Notes under the pieces: model-generated
Database searches by the model: none
The model's input: the letters and a program-made list of their open reading frames with translations, nothing else
Told to the model about the DNA's origin: nothing
Translations under genes and position numbers: made by a program
Source: Allomuricauda sp. ARW1Y1
Lineage (GTDB): Bacteria > Bacteroidota > Bacteroidia > Flavobacteriales > Flavobacteriaceae
Length of the DNA stretch: 64,000 bases
Direction of reading: 5' to 3'
NCBI RefSeq assembly: GCF_013407935.1
Contig: NZ_JACBZU010000001.1
Span: 248,001-312,000, forward strand
Part shown: piece after piece, positions 32,337 to 40,931 of the stretch
Layout of the letters: each line of letters starts with the position of its first letter
How positions within the stretch are numbered: position 1 is the stretch's first letter

Positions 32337-33890
32337 ATGTCAAAAATTGCAAACGCTTTTGGAATCAAAGAGGCCCTGAAAGAATTAGGGCTAAATGAAA
32401 TAAATAATGGTACTTCTACCGGAAAAGAATGGTTTTCCAATGGGGAAGTCATTGAATCCTATTCTCCTGTTGACGGAGCACTTATCGGAAAGGTAAAGGC
32501 CACCACTCAGGAAGATTACGAAAAGGTGATCACCACCGCCCAAGAAGGATTTAAAAAATGGCGAACCATGCCAGCTCCACAACGTGGCGAGGTCGTTCGA
32601 CAATTTAATGATGAGCTGCGCCGCCTAAAAGAGCCGTTGGGAAAACTCGTTTCCTATGAAATGGGCAAAAGTTACCAAGAAGGGCTTGGCGAGGTACAGG
32701 AAATGATTGACATCTGCGATTTTGCCGTGGGACTTTCACGTCAATTGCACGGCCTAACCATGCACAGTGAGCGTCCAGGACACCGGATGTACGAGCAATA
32801 CCACCCCCTAGGCGTGGTAGGTATCATTTCGGCCTTTAATTTCCCGGTCGCCGTTTGGTCTTGGAACACTGCTTTGGCTTGGGTATGTGGGGACGCCTGT
32901 ATTTGGAAAGGTTCGGAAAAAACACCGATGACCTCTGTGGCCTGCCAAAACATTGCCGCTCGCATCTTTACCAAAAATGGGGTGCCCGAAGGTATTTCCT
33001 GTTTGATTACGGGAGATTATCACGTGGGAGAATTTATGACCAAGGACGAAAGGGTCCCGTTGATTTCCGCTACCGGTTCAACACGCATGGGAAAGATAGT
33101 TGCACAGACAGTAGCCGGACGTCTTGGAAAAACATTATTGGAACTTGGTGGTAACAATGCCATCATCGTTACACCAGATGCAAATATCAAAAATACCGTT
33201 ATCGGAGCCGTATTTGGAGCCGTGGGTACATGTGGCCAGCGCTGTACTTCCACCCGTAGGTTGATTGTACACGAAGACGTATACGATAAGGTAAAAAATG
33301 CCATTGTGGACGCCTACAATCAAATACGCATTGGAAATCCTCTCGATGAGAACAACCACGTGGGACCACTCATCGATAAAGACGCAGTAAACAATTATTT
33401 GAACGCTTTGGAAAAGGTAAAAGCCGAAGGCGGAAACATTTTGGTCGAAGGCGGTGTGCTGGAAGGCGAAGGCTATGAAAGTGGCTGTTACGTGAAACCG
33501 GCGATTGCCGAAGCAGAAAACCACTTCGAGATTGTGCAGCATGAAACCTTCGGGCCTGTATTGTACATCTTGAAGTACAGTGGTGACCTTCAAAATGCAC
33601 TGGATATGCAAAATGGGGTAAGACAAGGGCTTTCTTCTGCCATTATGACGAACAATTTAAGGGAAGCCGAACGTTTCCTTTCCGTAGAAGGGTCGGATTG
33701 TGGCATTGCCAATGTAAATATTGGTACCTCAGGTGCTGAAATCGGTGGAGCCTTTGGTGGGGAAAAAGAAACCGGAGGAGGCCGTGAAAGCGGTTCGGAT
33801 GCTTGGAAAATCTACATGAGAAGGCAGACAAACACCATCAATTACACTACCGAACTGCCATTGGCGCAGGGAATCAAGTTTGACCTATAA
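32337..33890 (+). CDS. ALDH7-type aldehyde dehydrogenase (aminoadipate-semialdehyde dehydrogenase-like)
   Basis: 517 residues. Catalytic cysteine C303 in TCGQRCTSTRRL and general-base E269 in LLELGGNNAIIV are present; the segment GHRMYEQYHPLGVVGIISAF with NFPVAVW and the C-terminal GGGRESGSDAWK fit the antiquitin/ALDH7A1 group, which oxidises alpha-aminoadipate semialdehyde in lysine breakdown. The location after haaO and DUF1304 could also suggest 2-aminomuconate semialdehyde oxidation, but the sequence type favours the lysine route. A terminator follows. Confidence 0.92.
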   Translation: MSKIANAFGIKEALKELGLNEINNGTSTGKEWFSNGEVIESYSPVDGALIGKVKATTQEDYEKVITTAQEGFKKWRTMPAPQRGEVVRQFNDELRRLKEPLGKLVSYEMGKSYQEGLGEVQEMIDICDFAVGLSRQLHGLTMHSERPGHRMYEQYHPLGVVGIISAFNFPVAVWSWNTALAWVCGDACIWKGSEKTPMTSVACQNIAARIFTKNGVPEGISCLITGDYHVGEFMTKDERVPLISATGSTRMGKIVAQTVAGRLGKTLLELGGNNAIIVTPDANIKNTVIGAVFGAVGTCGQRCTSTRRLIVHEDVYDKVKNAIVDAYNQIRIGNPLDENNHVGPLIDKDAVNNYLNALEKVKAEGGNILVEGGVLEGEGYESGCYVKPAIAEAENHFEIVQHETFGPVLYILKYSGDLQNALDMQNGVRQGLSSAIMTNNLREAERFLSVEGSDCGIANVNIGTSGAEIGGAFGGEKETGGGRESGSDAWKIYMRRQTNTINYTTELPLAQGIKFDL

Positions 33891-33902
33891 ACATAAAAAG
33901 CC

Positions 33903-33938
33903 GCCCATTTTGTAAATAACACGAAATGGGCAGTCTTT
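33903..33938 (+). terminator. Probable terminator after the ALDH gene
   Basis: GCCCATTT (33903-33910) pairs with AAATGGGC (33924-33931) around a 13-base loop, followed by a weak AGTCTTT tail. Confidence 0.55.
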
Positions 33939-34250
33939 AAAACCAACTTAACTAACTCAAACTTAACTTTAAAACCCTATTTCAATGCCGGATCATTGTC
34001 GGGAGAAACAGGGTTCTTAAACTTATTGTCCACTCAAATTTCCATAATTTTCCTTAGGAATTTAAGAGGTATCGTATCAGTGGTCGCAAAAAGTGTATGG
34101 TTGGTACCATTTATTTTGTTTCTTGCCTTGGATTTTTCCTACAACTCCGTTTATTTTTTGTTGTCTTGTTGAATTTGAGGCAATTCCGTAGCAGATTTAA
34201 GATTTTTGTGCTATTTTAAAGTGCGGTTTTTGCCGCTTATTTGTTTGCCT
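33939..34250. other. AT-rich intergenic region without recognisable gene
   Basis: Part of a 360-base gap. It contains the repetitive AACCAACTTAACTAACTCAA-type run near 33941 and pyrimidine-rich stretches, but no tRNA, clear promoter or supported frame. Upstream in-frame codons of the gene at 34251 (from a TTG at 34206) are not convincing coding sequence. Confidence 0.5.
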
Positions 34251-34811
34251 ATGGATTGGGAAAGTTCAACTATTTGGTATTGGGTCATCTTGGCATTTAC
34301 GGGAATCATTGCAGGTATCCTAGGATACTTCTTTGGCAAATCCGATACCCCCCGAAAAATGGAGAAATCATTAGCGTTGAACGCGCTTGAAATTGAGAAT
34401 GCCAAGCTAAAGTCGGATTTGGACATCTGCCGGAAAAGGCTGGATTCGCACACGATTCAAACCAAGGAAATCCAACTTAAGGACATTGCACAAACCGCAA
34501 AGAGCGACTTCATATTTGATCCTGTTGAGGCTAAAGCTGCCTTTGGAAAAACCATAAAGGAAAACGATTTAAAGCTTATCGAAGGGATTGGGCCCAAAAT
34601 CGAGGGACTGTTCCATAATTTCAAGATTACCACTTGGAAGGATTTGGCCGAAATCTCCGCCGACAAGTGCCAGGAAGTGCTGGATTCGGGCGGTAAACGC
34701 TACCGCATTCACGATCCTGCTTCATGGCCCATGCAGGCCAAGATGGCCTACGAAGGTCATTGGGAACAACTATTTGAATGGCAGGAAAAACATCGCGCTG
34801 GAAAATATTGA
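34251..34811 (+). CDS. Membrane-anchored protein with helix-hairpin-helix-like domain
   Basis: 186 residues from the ATG at 34251 (MDWESSTIWYW). One membrane helix (about 8-28), a coiled-coil linker (about 35-75), and a C-terminal domain with LKLIEGIGPKIEGLFHNFKI and TWKDLAEISADKCQEVLD, the GIGPK helix-hairpin-helix pattern often seen in DNA-binding or rRNA-associated proteins. The last part ends with QAKMAYEGHWEQLFEWQ. Function unknown. Convergent with the acyl-ACP desaturase. Confidence 0.8.
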   Translation: MDWESSTIWYWVILAFTGIIAGILGYFFGKSDTPRKMEKSLALNALEIENAKLKSDLDICRKRLDSHTIQTKEIQLKDIAQTAKSDFIFDPVEAKAAFGKTIKENDLKLIEGIGPKIEGLFHNFKITTWKDLAEISADKCQEVLDSGGKRYRIHDPASWPMQAKMAYEGHWEQLFEWQEKHRAGKY

Positions 34812-34821
34812 TCCAGCTTCT

Positions 34822-34839
34822 AGACCAACTGGTCTTTCT
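34822..34839 (+). terminator. Weak hairpin between convergent genes
   Basis: AGACC (34822-34826), loop AACT, GGTCT (34831-34835), then TTCT. Short stem, so only a possible terminator for the gene at 34251. Confidence 0.35.
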
Positions 34840-35833
34840 ACATCATCCCGTTCGCTTCCACCCATTTAAACGTGTACTGTTCTTGCGAGAATTGCATGCG
34901 CTCCGAAATTCGTTGTAATCGCTCAGGCAACTTCATCAGGTACACCCTTGCCTTTTCCGCTTGGTCGGAAAGTCCCCTTAAATTACCGATATCCCAGTAA
35001 TCGTTCAGTTTTTTCAAAATATCGATATAATCCTGGGCAGTATACACTCCCAATCGTTGGGCACAATTGGAAAATTGTTCAAAGGCCTCTCCAATACTTC
35101 CACCGGATTCCCTTAGAAAATGAGCGGGCATCACAATTTTCTTCTTCATCATATCGGCAAAGGCAAGTACCATTCCATCTGGGTCTTGGCCCATAATGGT
35201 CTTGACAAATTCACGGTATGCCAAATGGTGTCTCATTTCATCACCGGCTATAATCGTGCACATTTTTGCCAAAAGACCATTTCCTTTCTTTTTGGCCATT
35301 TTGCCCACTCTTTTGTGCGAAATGTTGGTTGCCAATTCTTGGAAGGTGGTGTACACAAAGTTTTTGTACGGGTCCCTATCGGTTCCGATATCGAACCCAT
35401 CGGATATCAAATGTTGTGTTGTGATTTCAATTTCGCGCATGTTCACGCGTCCCGAAAGATATAGATATTTGTTCAATACATCGCCGTGACGGTTTTCCTC
35501 GGCAGTCCAAGCGCGCACCCACTTGCTCCAGCCATTATCCTTGCCGTTGTGCTGGTCAATACCTTCCACATCCATCAACCAAGATTCGTAGGTAGGCAAG
35601 GCCTCTTCAGTGATGGTGTCGGCAACCAAGGTCACCCAGAAATCGTATCCAAGCTCTTTTGCTTCTCCTCGAATTTTTTCGATGTCATCATAAAAGTGAT
35701 CACTTCGCGAATCGGGCAAGAAATCGGTGGGTTGCCATATTTTTTCGGTTGGGATAAGAAATTCATCGATATACCCTTCTACTTTGGGTTCAATCGCCTG
35801 CATTACTTCCAATCTTACATTCTTTATCGACAT
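34838..35833 (-). CDS. Soluble acyl-ACP desaturase (di-iron)
   Basis: 331 residues. The two ferritin-like iron motifs are TAEENRHGDVL and AGDEMRHHLAY, matching plant-type stearoyl-ACP desaturases; WSKWVRAWTAEE precedes the first. It would insert a double bond in an acyl-ACP chain in the cytoplasm, adjusting membrane fluidity aerobically. Flavobacteria often carry such desaturases. Single gene; 46 bases separate it from the phosphoesterase gene upstream. Confidence 0.93.
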   Translation of the reverse strand: MSIKNVRLEVMQAIEPKVEGYIDEFLIPTEKIWQPTDFLPDSRSDHFYDDIEKIRGEAKELGYDFWVTLVADTITEEALPTYESWLMDVEGIDQHNGKDNGWSKWVRAWTAEENRHGDVLNKYLYLSGRVNMREIEITTQHLISDGFDIGTDRDPYKNFVYTTFQELATNISHKRVGKMAKKKGNGLLAKMCTIIAGDEMRHHLAYREFVKTIMGQDPDGMVLAFADMMKKKIVMPAHFLRESGGSIGEAFEQFSNCAQRLGVYTAQDYIDILKKLNDYWDIGNLRGLSDQAEKARVYLMKLPERLQRISERMQFSQEQYTFKWVEANGMM

Positions 35834-35879
35834 AGTACGGGGTTTTTTACAAAGGTCTTTATAAAATATCGAAATCTTT

Positions 35880-36605
35880 TTAATTCCTTCCTCTTTCTCC
35901 GGGATAGAATGTATGTACGGGATCGCTTTGCCAAAATTCCTTGGTCTCCACGTCCAACATTGTTAGGCCGCCCTTGAACGCAGCACCCGTGTCCACATTC
36001 CAAACATTGGCCCTTTTGGTCGGTTCCACAAAACCGGTTTTGGACAAAGGGGTATGCCCAATAAAAACTTCGGTGTAATGCGTAAGCCTTTTTGGAAATT
36101 TAGGGTCTGTGGTTTCCAATTCAGGGTCAAGGGCCGTGGCAAGCTCCCAAAGAGTGCGGTCCCAATAAAAGGACTGCTCAAAATATTCGTAGTCTATCCC
36201 CTTGAGATTTGTGTAGCCCGCATGCAAGTACAGTCGATTGTCGGCTGCAAGATGGTAGTTTTGAAGCTCCTCGTAAAAATCAAGGTGCACTCTCCACGTA
36301 TCCTTATCTGCATTCAAATACGATTGCCGCGTGGCTTCGCCACCATGGGCCAACCATTGTGGATTTTCCTTCTGCTCAATAAGCCAAGCCTTGCAGAGTT
36401 CATCATGGTTGCCGCGTATAAATGTACAGTTATACTGATCTTTGAGTTGGATCAAATAATCAATGGTTTCCACGGCAGTGCTCCATCCATCCACATAATC
36501 GCCCAGAAAAATGATATGGTCCTCGGTCGACACCCTCGCTTTGTCCATCAATTGTTCCAAAGCCCTTACTCCTGAATGAATGTCGCCCACTACCAATGTC
36601 CGCAT
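35880..36605 (-). CDS. Calcineurin-like metallophosphoesterase (Ser/Thr phosphatase or ApaH-like)
   Basis: 241 residues from the ATG at 36605; an in-frame GTG at 36632 is less likely. Metal motifs GDIHSG (residues 6-11), GDYVDG and GNHDE are complete, with HAGYTNLKGI and IGHTPLSKTG supplying the later histidines. This is the PrpA/PP2A-type bacterial phosphatase or diadenosine tetraphosphatase group. The substrate cannot be chosen from sequence. Divergent from fructokinase. Confidence 0.9.
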   Translation of the reverse strand: MRTLVVGDIHSGVRALEQLMDKARVSTEDHIIFLGDYVDGWSTAVETIDYLIQLKDQYNCTFIRGNHDELCKAWLIEQKENPQWLAHGGEATRQSYLNADKDTWRVHLDFYEELQNYHLAADNRLYLHAGYTNLKGIDYEYFEQSFYWDRTLWELATALDPELETTDPKFPKRLTHYTEVFIGHTPLSKTGFVEPTKRANVWNVDTGAAFKGGLTMLDVETKEFWQSDPVHTFYPGERGRN

Positions 36606-36707
36606 AGAAAAGTTTTTGACAATATTACACACAAATGATTGGCTGCTAAAAAATCATACCGGCTTTATCACGGATTTAACCTAGAATTCAAATAAACCTA
36701 ACTGATT

Positions 36708-36740
36708 TTTGGACGTGGTATTATTTTCTATGTACCTTAG
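36708..36740 (+). promoter_or_regulatory. Possible promoter of the fructokinase-amylosucrase operon
   Basis: TTTG (36708-36711) and TACCTTAG (36733-36740, seven of eight to TAnnTTTG) are 21 bases apart, with the ATG at 36757. It argues against a TTG start at 36709. Confidence 0.4.
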
Positions 36741-36756
36741 AATATTCCGAAGTACT

Positions 36757-37701
36757 ATGAAGAAAGTATACTGTATTGGCGAACTGTTGATCGATTTTGT
36801 TGCCGAAAAGCAAGGGAGCGATCTCTCCAAAGCCACCCAATTTACCAAAAAAGCGGGCGGAGCTCCTGCCAACGTAGCCTGTGCCATCGCCAAACTTGGC
36901 GGAAACGGCATTTTTATAGGTAGTGTTGGAAACGACCCTTTTGGGAAATTCCTTTTGGATACCTTAAAAAACGAAGGTGTCGACATTTCATTGGCCCAGC
37001 TTTCCGAAACCTTTACCACACTTGCCTTTGTTTCCCTTTCGGAAGACGGCGAGCGCGATTTTGTGTTCAGTCGGGGTGCAGACCAAGAACTCAGCTACAA
37101 TCCAGACCTTAGAAAAAACCTCCCGGGTAACATTCTCCACTTGGGAGCAGCAACCGCTCTTTTGGGGGGACCTTTGGAAAAAACCTATACCAAATACTTG
37201 TTTGATGGGCTCACCAAGGAAATGTTCATCTGTTTTGACCCCAATTACAGAACAGATTTATGGAAGGATGACACGGAAACCTTTATTAAAAAATGTATGC
37301 CCTTTGTGGAAAAATCACATCTGTGCAAGTTCAGTTTGGAAGAAGCTCAACTACTTTCCGGAAAAGAAGATATCCATGTGGCTTGTGATGCCCTCCATAA
37401 GGTAGGGGCCAAAATCATTACAGTCACCATGGGAAAAGATGGCACACTCCTAAGCACCAATGGAACCAAAAAAGTAATCCCAAGTATTAAGGTCACCCCC
37501 GTAGATACCACTGGTGCCGGTGATGCCTTTATTGGGTGCCTATTGTACCAAATTTCTGATTTGGGCAATTTTGAGCCCGTTTTCGAAGATTTTGAACTGT
37601 TGGAAAATATGGTGGCCAAAGCCAATAAAGCTGGGGCCATCACCACCACAAACTACGGGGCCATTGTAGCCCTACCCACCAAAGACCAGCTTGAAGCATA
37701 A
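36757..37701 (+). CDS. PfkB-family fructokinase
   Basis: 314 residues, starting MKKVYCIGELLIDF. GGAPANVACAIAKLGG near residues 29-44 and the catalytic DTTGAGDAFIGCLLYQ near 249-264 are PfkB signatures; the context points to fructose. It would phosphorylate the fructose released by amylosucrase. The amylosucrase ATG follows its stop codon directly, with no gap, so the pair is an operon. An upstream TTG at 36709 is rejected because it lies in the promoter. Confidence 0.92.
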   Translation: MKKVYCIGELLIDFVAEKQGSDLSKATQFTKKAGGAPANVACAIAKLGGNGIFIGSVGNDPFGKFLLDTLKNEGVDISLAQLSETFTTLAFVSLSEDGERDFVFSRGADQELSYNPDLRKNLPGNILHLGAATALLGGPLEKTYTKYLFDGLTKEMFICFDPNYRTDLWKDDTETFIKKCMPFVEKSHLCKFSLEEAQLLSGKEDIHVACDALHKVGAKIITVTMGKDGTLLSTNGTKKVIPSIKVTPVDTTGAGDAFIGCLLYQISDLGNFEPVFEDFELLENMVAKANKAGAITTTNYGAIVALPTKDQLEA

Positions 37702-39621
37702 ATGAACCAGGCCCAATTACACCGATTGCTCCCTCACAAAGGGAAGAGCAGCCAAGAGCTTTTTGATCAACGCTTGGCCACTAACCTCACCTTGATTCAA
37801 AAGCAGTTTTTTTCCTTATATCCGGAAGAACGCTACGCACCCCATTTTCAAAAGTTGCTGAAACTGCTCCCCAAATTATTTTTGGAAAGGCCCGAGGTCT
37901 TGAAATCACAGGATATCGCCCGATTAAAATCGGGAAACTGGTACCAATCCGAAAAGCTCATGGGTATGCAGTTGTATGTGGAGCATTTCAATAAGGACTT
38001 GAAAGGGTTACAGGAAAAAATACCCTATTTCAAATCCTTGGGAGTCAACTTTGTGCACCTGATGCCCATCACTACCCGGCCAAAGGGCGAAAGTGATGGT
38101 GGCTATGCGGTGAACAATTATCTGGAAGTAGATCCAAAATACGGTTCCAAGGAAGACCTCTTGGAACTGACCACTGCATTTCGAAAAAACGGTATGTATT
38201 TGATGCTCGATTTTGTGGTCAACCATACCTCCAATGAGTTTTCCTGGGCCAAAAAAGCGAAAAAGGGAGACAAAAAGTACCAAGGCTACTATTACACTTA
38301 CGAGGATTTCACCATCCCTGCCGAATTTGAAAAAACCTTGCCAGAGGTATTTCCCGAAACCTCGCCGGGCAATTTTACCTATATCCCAGAAATGGAAAAA
38401 TGGGTGATGACGGTGTTCAATAGTTATCAATGGGACCTTAACTACACCAATCCAGAGGTGTTCTTGGAAATGTTGACCAATTTGGTGAAACTGACCGATA
38501 TGGGCGTGGATGTGGTCCGTTTTGATGCACTCGCCTTTCTCTGGAAAAAAATCGGAACCATCTCACAAAATCTTCCCGAGGCACATAATTTGATTTCCTT
38601 GTTCCGAATGTGCCTTCAAGTGGTGGCTCCCGGTTCTATTCTATTGGCTGAAGCGATTGTGGCTCCTACGAACATTATCAAATACTTCGGGGAAGATGAA
38701 AAACAGGGCAACGAATGTGAAATTGCCTATAATGCTTCGTTGATGGCACTCTTATGGAATTCCATTGCCACCAAAAAAACCTCGTTGCTCTACAAAAGTT
38801 TGATGCACGTTCCGTCAAAACCCAAAGATGGTACTTGGATCAACTACATCCGCTGCCACGATGATATTGGATTGGGGTACGAAAACCACCTCATTGAAGA
38901 ACTGGGATGGAATCCCAATATGCACCGCAAATTCTTGTTGGATTATTATTGCCGCAGATTGGATTGGTCGCCCGCCATGGGGATGTTGTTCATGTACAAT
39001 CCCAAAACTGGCGACGGCCGTATCACAGGGAGTGCAGCTTCCCTCCTAGGACTGGAGAAGGGTATCCAAACCAAAGATGAAGAGCTCATTAAAGAGGCCG
39101 TTGACAAGATCATCATGCTGCATGGGATTACCTTGGCTTTTGGAGGAATCCCCTTGATCTATGCCGGTGACGAAATTGGCACCTTGAACGATTACTCCTT
39201 TCAAACCGACGACGCCAAAAAAGGAGACAGTCGCTGGGTGAACCGCCCCATGCAGGATTGGGAGGTCATCTCACAACTGGACAAACTGGACTCGCCGCAA
39301 TCCAATATTTTCCGTGCGCTGCAGCACCTTATCCAAATACGAAAGGAGCATGGGGTTTTTGCGGATAACAACAATTTGGAACTATGCCACACGGGTAACG
39401 ACCATATCTTTTCCTTTGAAAGAACGCAAGGCTATAAGGGACTGCTCGTACTTTGCAATTTTGATGAAAACCCTCAGGTAATCGACAGTAGCTGGATCAA
39501 AAAATTGGGCTATTTCAGTCAAGGGGATCCCGTGGATTTGGTGTCCGGTGAAAAGGTGCGTTTGAACAGTGCGCTCCTGGAAGTGATGCCCTATCAGATG
39601 ATTTGGCTGATGAAATCCTAA
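37702..39621 (+). CDS. Amylosucrase (GH13 subfamily 4)
   Basis: 639 residues, matching the about 636 of Neisseria amylosucrase. It cleaves sucrose, adds glucose to an alpha-1,4-glucan and releases fructose. The helical N-domain (1-80) precedes a GH13 barrel with YFKSLGVNFVHLMPITTRPK, DGGYAVNNYLEVDP, nucleophile D275 in VVRFDALAFLWKK, acid/base E317 in LLAEAIVAP and D387 in YIRCHDDIG; the C-domain ends YQMIWLMKS. No signal peptide, so it acts inside the cell. A sucrose importer is not visible in the window. Confidence 0.93.
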   Translation: MNQAQLHRLLPHKGKSSQELFDQRLATNLTLIQKQFFSLYPEERYAPHFQKLLKLLPKLFLERPEVLKSQDIARLKSGNWYQSEKLMGMQLYVEHFNKDLKGLQEKIPYFKSLGVNFVHLMPITTRPKGESDGGYAVNNYLEVDPKYGSKEDLLELTTAFRKNGMYLMLDFVVNHTSNEFSWAKKAKKGDKKYQGYYYTYEDFTIPAEFEKTLPEVFPETSPGNFTYIPEMEKWVMTVFNSYQWDLNYTNPEVFLEMLTNLVKLTDMGVDVVRFDALAFLWKKIGTISQNLPEAHNLISLFRMCLQVVAPGSILLAEAIVAPTNIIKYFGEDEKQGNECEIAYNASLMALLWNSIATKKTSLLYKSLMHVPSKPKDGTWINYIRCHDDIGLGYENHLIEELGWNPNMHRKFLLDYYCRRLDWSPAMGMLFMYNPKTGDGRITGSAASLLGLEKGIQTKDEELIKEAVDKIIMLHGITLAFGGIPLIYAGDEIGTLNDYSFQTDDAKKGDSRWVNRPMQDWEVISQLDKLDSPQSNIFRALQHLIQIRKEHGVFADNNNLELCHTGNDHIFSFERTQGYKGLLVLCNFDENPQVIDSSWIKKLGYFSQGDPVDLVSGEKVRLNSALLEVMPYQMIWLMKS

Positions 39622-40754
39622 GCGTACCTCACCTTCCGTAAAATCCGTTGGGATTCCTTTAGGGATTGATACACATGAGTGTCATAGGCCTTCAGTAAGG
39701 CGCGGGAACTTTCCATTTTGTCCTTCGCTTCTTCAAACCCGTTCAAATAACAAATAAGATACGTAGCAGGTAGATGGGTGATGTCGGTATGCTCCGAATC
39801 GGTCAACGGAATATGGTTTTCCAGTTTTTTGAGCAACGCATTGTTTGTGTTGTAAACGTGATACAAGGTTTTCTTATCAAACTGTGGCGGCTCAAAAACC
39901 AATTTGCTATTGATGGTATACTTCCCATTGTCCGAAAAGGTAATCGTCATTTCTTCCAACGGATAATATTTTTGTTGTGAACCCAATCCCAATTGCACAT
40001 ATTCCAAGGTTTTAAAGGAATCGTCATCATAATCGATGGTAATTTCATCCAAAGCGGAATAGAAGAGCTTCACCTGTTCGTTGATTAATTCAATATCCAC
40101 TCTAGAATAATACACTTTGCCCTTTACCTTTTTCTTGTTGCCAGCCCAGCAGACCACGAATTGCTCCTTGAAAACCTTGTAATCGCTGGTTAAATCGGGG
40201 TGGCGGGTATTGAAAAAGTTGAGCACCGCATCCAAGGTGTACTCGATATTGTTCCGTGCATGTTGTTCAATGGTAGCCACCTTTTCGGAATTGATGTCCT
40301 TCAGCTCAATGTCAAAAGCTTTGGGCAAGCTAATACTGCCTTCACGAAAGAACACGGCACCCCCATAATATTTCCAGATATTTTTGCGCAGCGCACATAC
40401 TTTCCCGTTGGACCTGATGGTGACCAAACCGACCACCTTCCCCTCGGGCAAATGAGGAAATGGGATGTTCTCGTAGGATATCAGAGGAGGGTTGTCCAGA
40501 TAGGCGTTCACGAGGTTCTGGATTTTGCTATCATCAAAAAAATCCACGCCCACGATCTTGTTGTCCTCATCCTCGACTCCGATCACGATAAACGAATTGT
40601 TCTTCGGGTTGCTATTGGCGAGGGCACAGACATGTTTTAAAAATTTGGCCTTGCCTTCCTTTTCCCCTATGGATATAAAACGCTTTTTGTCGTAAAAACT
40701 ATTCTCATCGTTATGGGCTAATAAGTTTTTTACGAGTAGGCGTTTGTTGATCAT
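39618..40754 (-). CDS. AlbA_2 (Schlafen-like) ATP-binding-domain protein
   Basis: 378 residues. The N-terminal domain (about 10-150) shows the AlbA_2/divergent AAA_4 pattern: FISIGEKEGKAKFLKHVCAL, NNSFIVIGVEDEDNKIVGV and GKVVGLVTIRSNGK. The C-terminal half is of unknown type with FKEQFVVCWAGNKKKVKGKV. Such proteins are predicted nucleic-acid or nucleotide binders, sometimes linked to transcription control or phage defence; nothing here supports defence directly. It ends inside the amylosucrase end (4-base convergent overlap) and is a single gene. Confidence 0.85.
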   Translation of the reverse strand: MINKRLLVKNLLAHNDENSFYDKKRFISIGEKEGKAKFLKHVCALANSNPKNNSFIVIGVEDEDNKIVGVDFFDDSKIQNLVNAYLDNPPLISYENIPFPHLPEGKVVGLVTIRSNGKVCALRKNIWKYYGGAVFFREGSISLPKAFDIELKDINSEKVATIEQHARNNIEYTLDAVLNFFNTRHPDLTSDYKVFKEQFVVCWAGNKKKVKGKVYYSRVDIELINEQVKLFYSALDEITIDYDDDSFKTLEYVQLGLGSQQKYYPLEEMTITFSDNGKYTINSKLVFEPPQFDKKTLYHVYNTNNALLKKLENHIPLTDSEHTDITHLPATYLICYLNGFEEAKDKMESSRALLKAYDTHVYQSLKESQRILRKVRYA

Positions 40755-40794
40755 AATTCAAAGCTTTGGGATTTCGGAAACCAAAGAAAAATTC

Positions 40795-40909
40795 GTCATT
40801 TCGAGTAGTTTTTTGAACTTCAGTTCAAAAAAATGTATCGAGAAAAGAATTTTTAATCGCACAAACCACGTTCTCGATACTTTTTCCTTCTGAAAAAACT
40901 CGAACTGAC
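40795..40909. repeat. Imperfect nested inverted repeat (dispersed-repeat type)
   Basis: About 115 bases. Ends GTCATTTCGAGT... and ...ACTCGAACTGAC are inverted copies with small differences; the inner pair TATCGAGAA / TTCTCGATA is also inverted, and TTGAACTTCAGTTCAA within the left arm is a perfect palindrome. It lies between two leftward genes (AKR/SDR and AlbA_2). Similar TTCGAG-containing repeats are common in Flavobacteriaceae intergenic DNA, so it is probably a dispersed REP-like element. Confidence 0.7.
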
Positions 40910-40931
40910 AGTTTTGAACTTTAACCATCAT

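Noticed and set aside
34206..34250. N-terminal extension of the helix-hairpin-helix protein from a TTG
   Set aside because: The 15 extra residues are cysteine/leucine-rich and precede a normal start (MDWESST) followed directly by the membrane anchor.
33891..34250. tRNA or small RNA gene in the gap after the ALDH gene
   Set aside because: No cloverleaf with TTCRA arm or CCA end can be drawn, and apart from one hairpin near 33903-33931 no stable structure is visible.
39618..40754. Phage-defence island around the AlbA_2 protein
   Set aside because: It is a lone gene flanked by metabolic genes with no nuclease, toxin or mobile-element partner, so defence cannot be supported.
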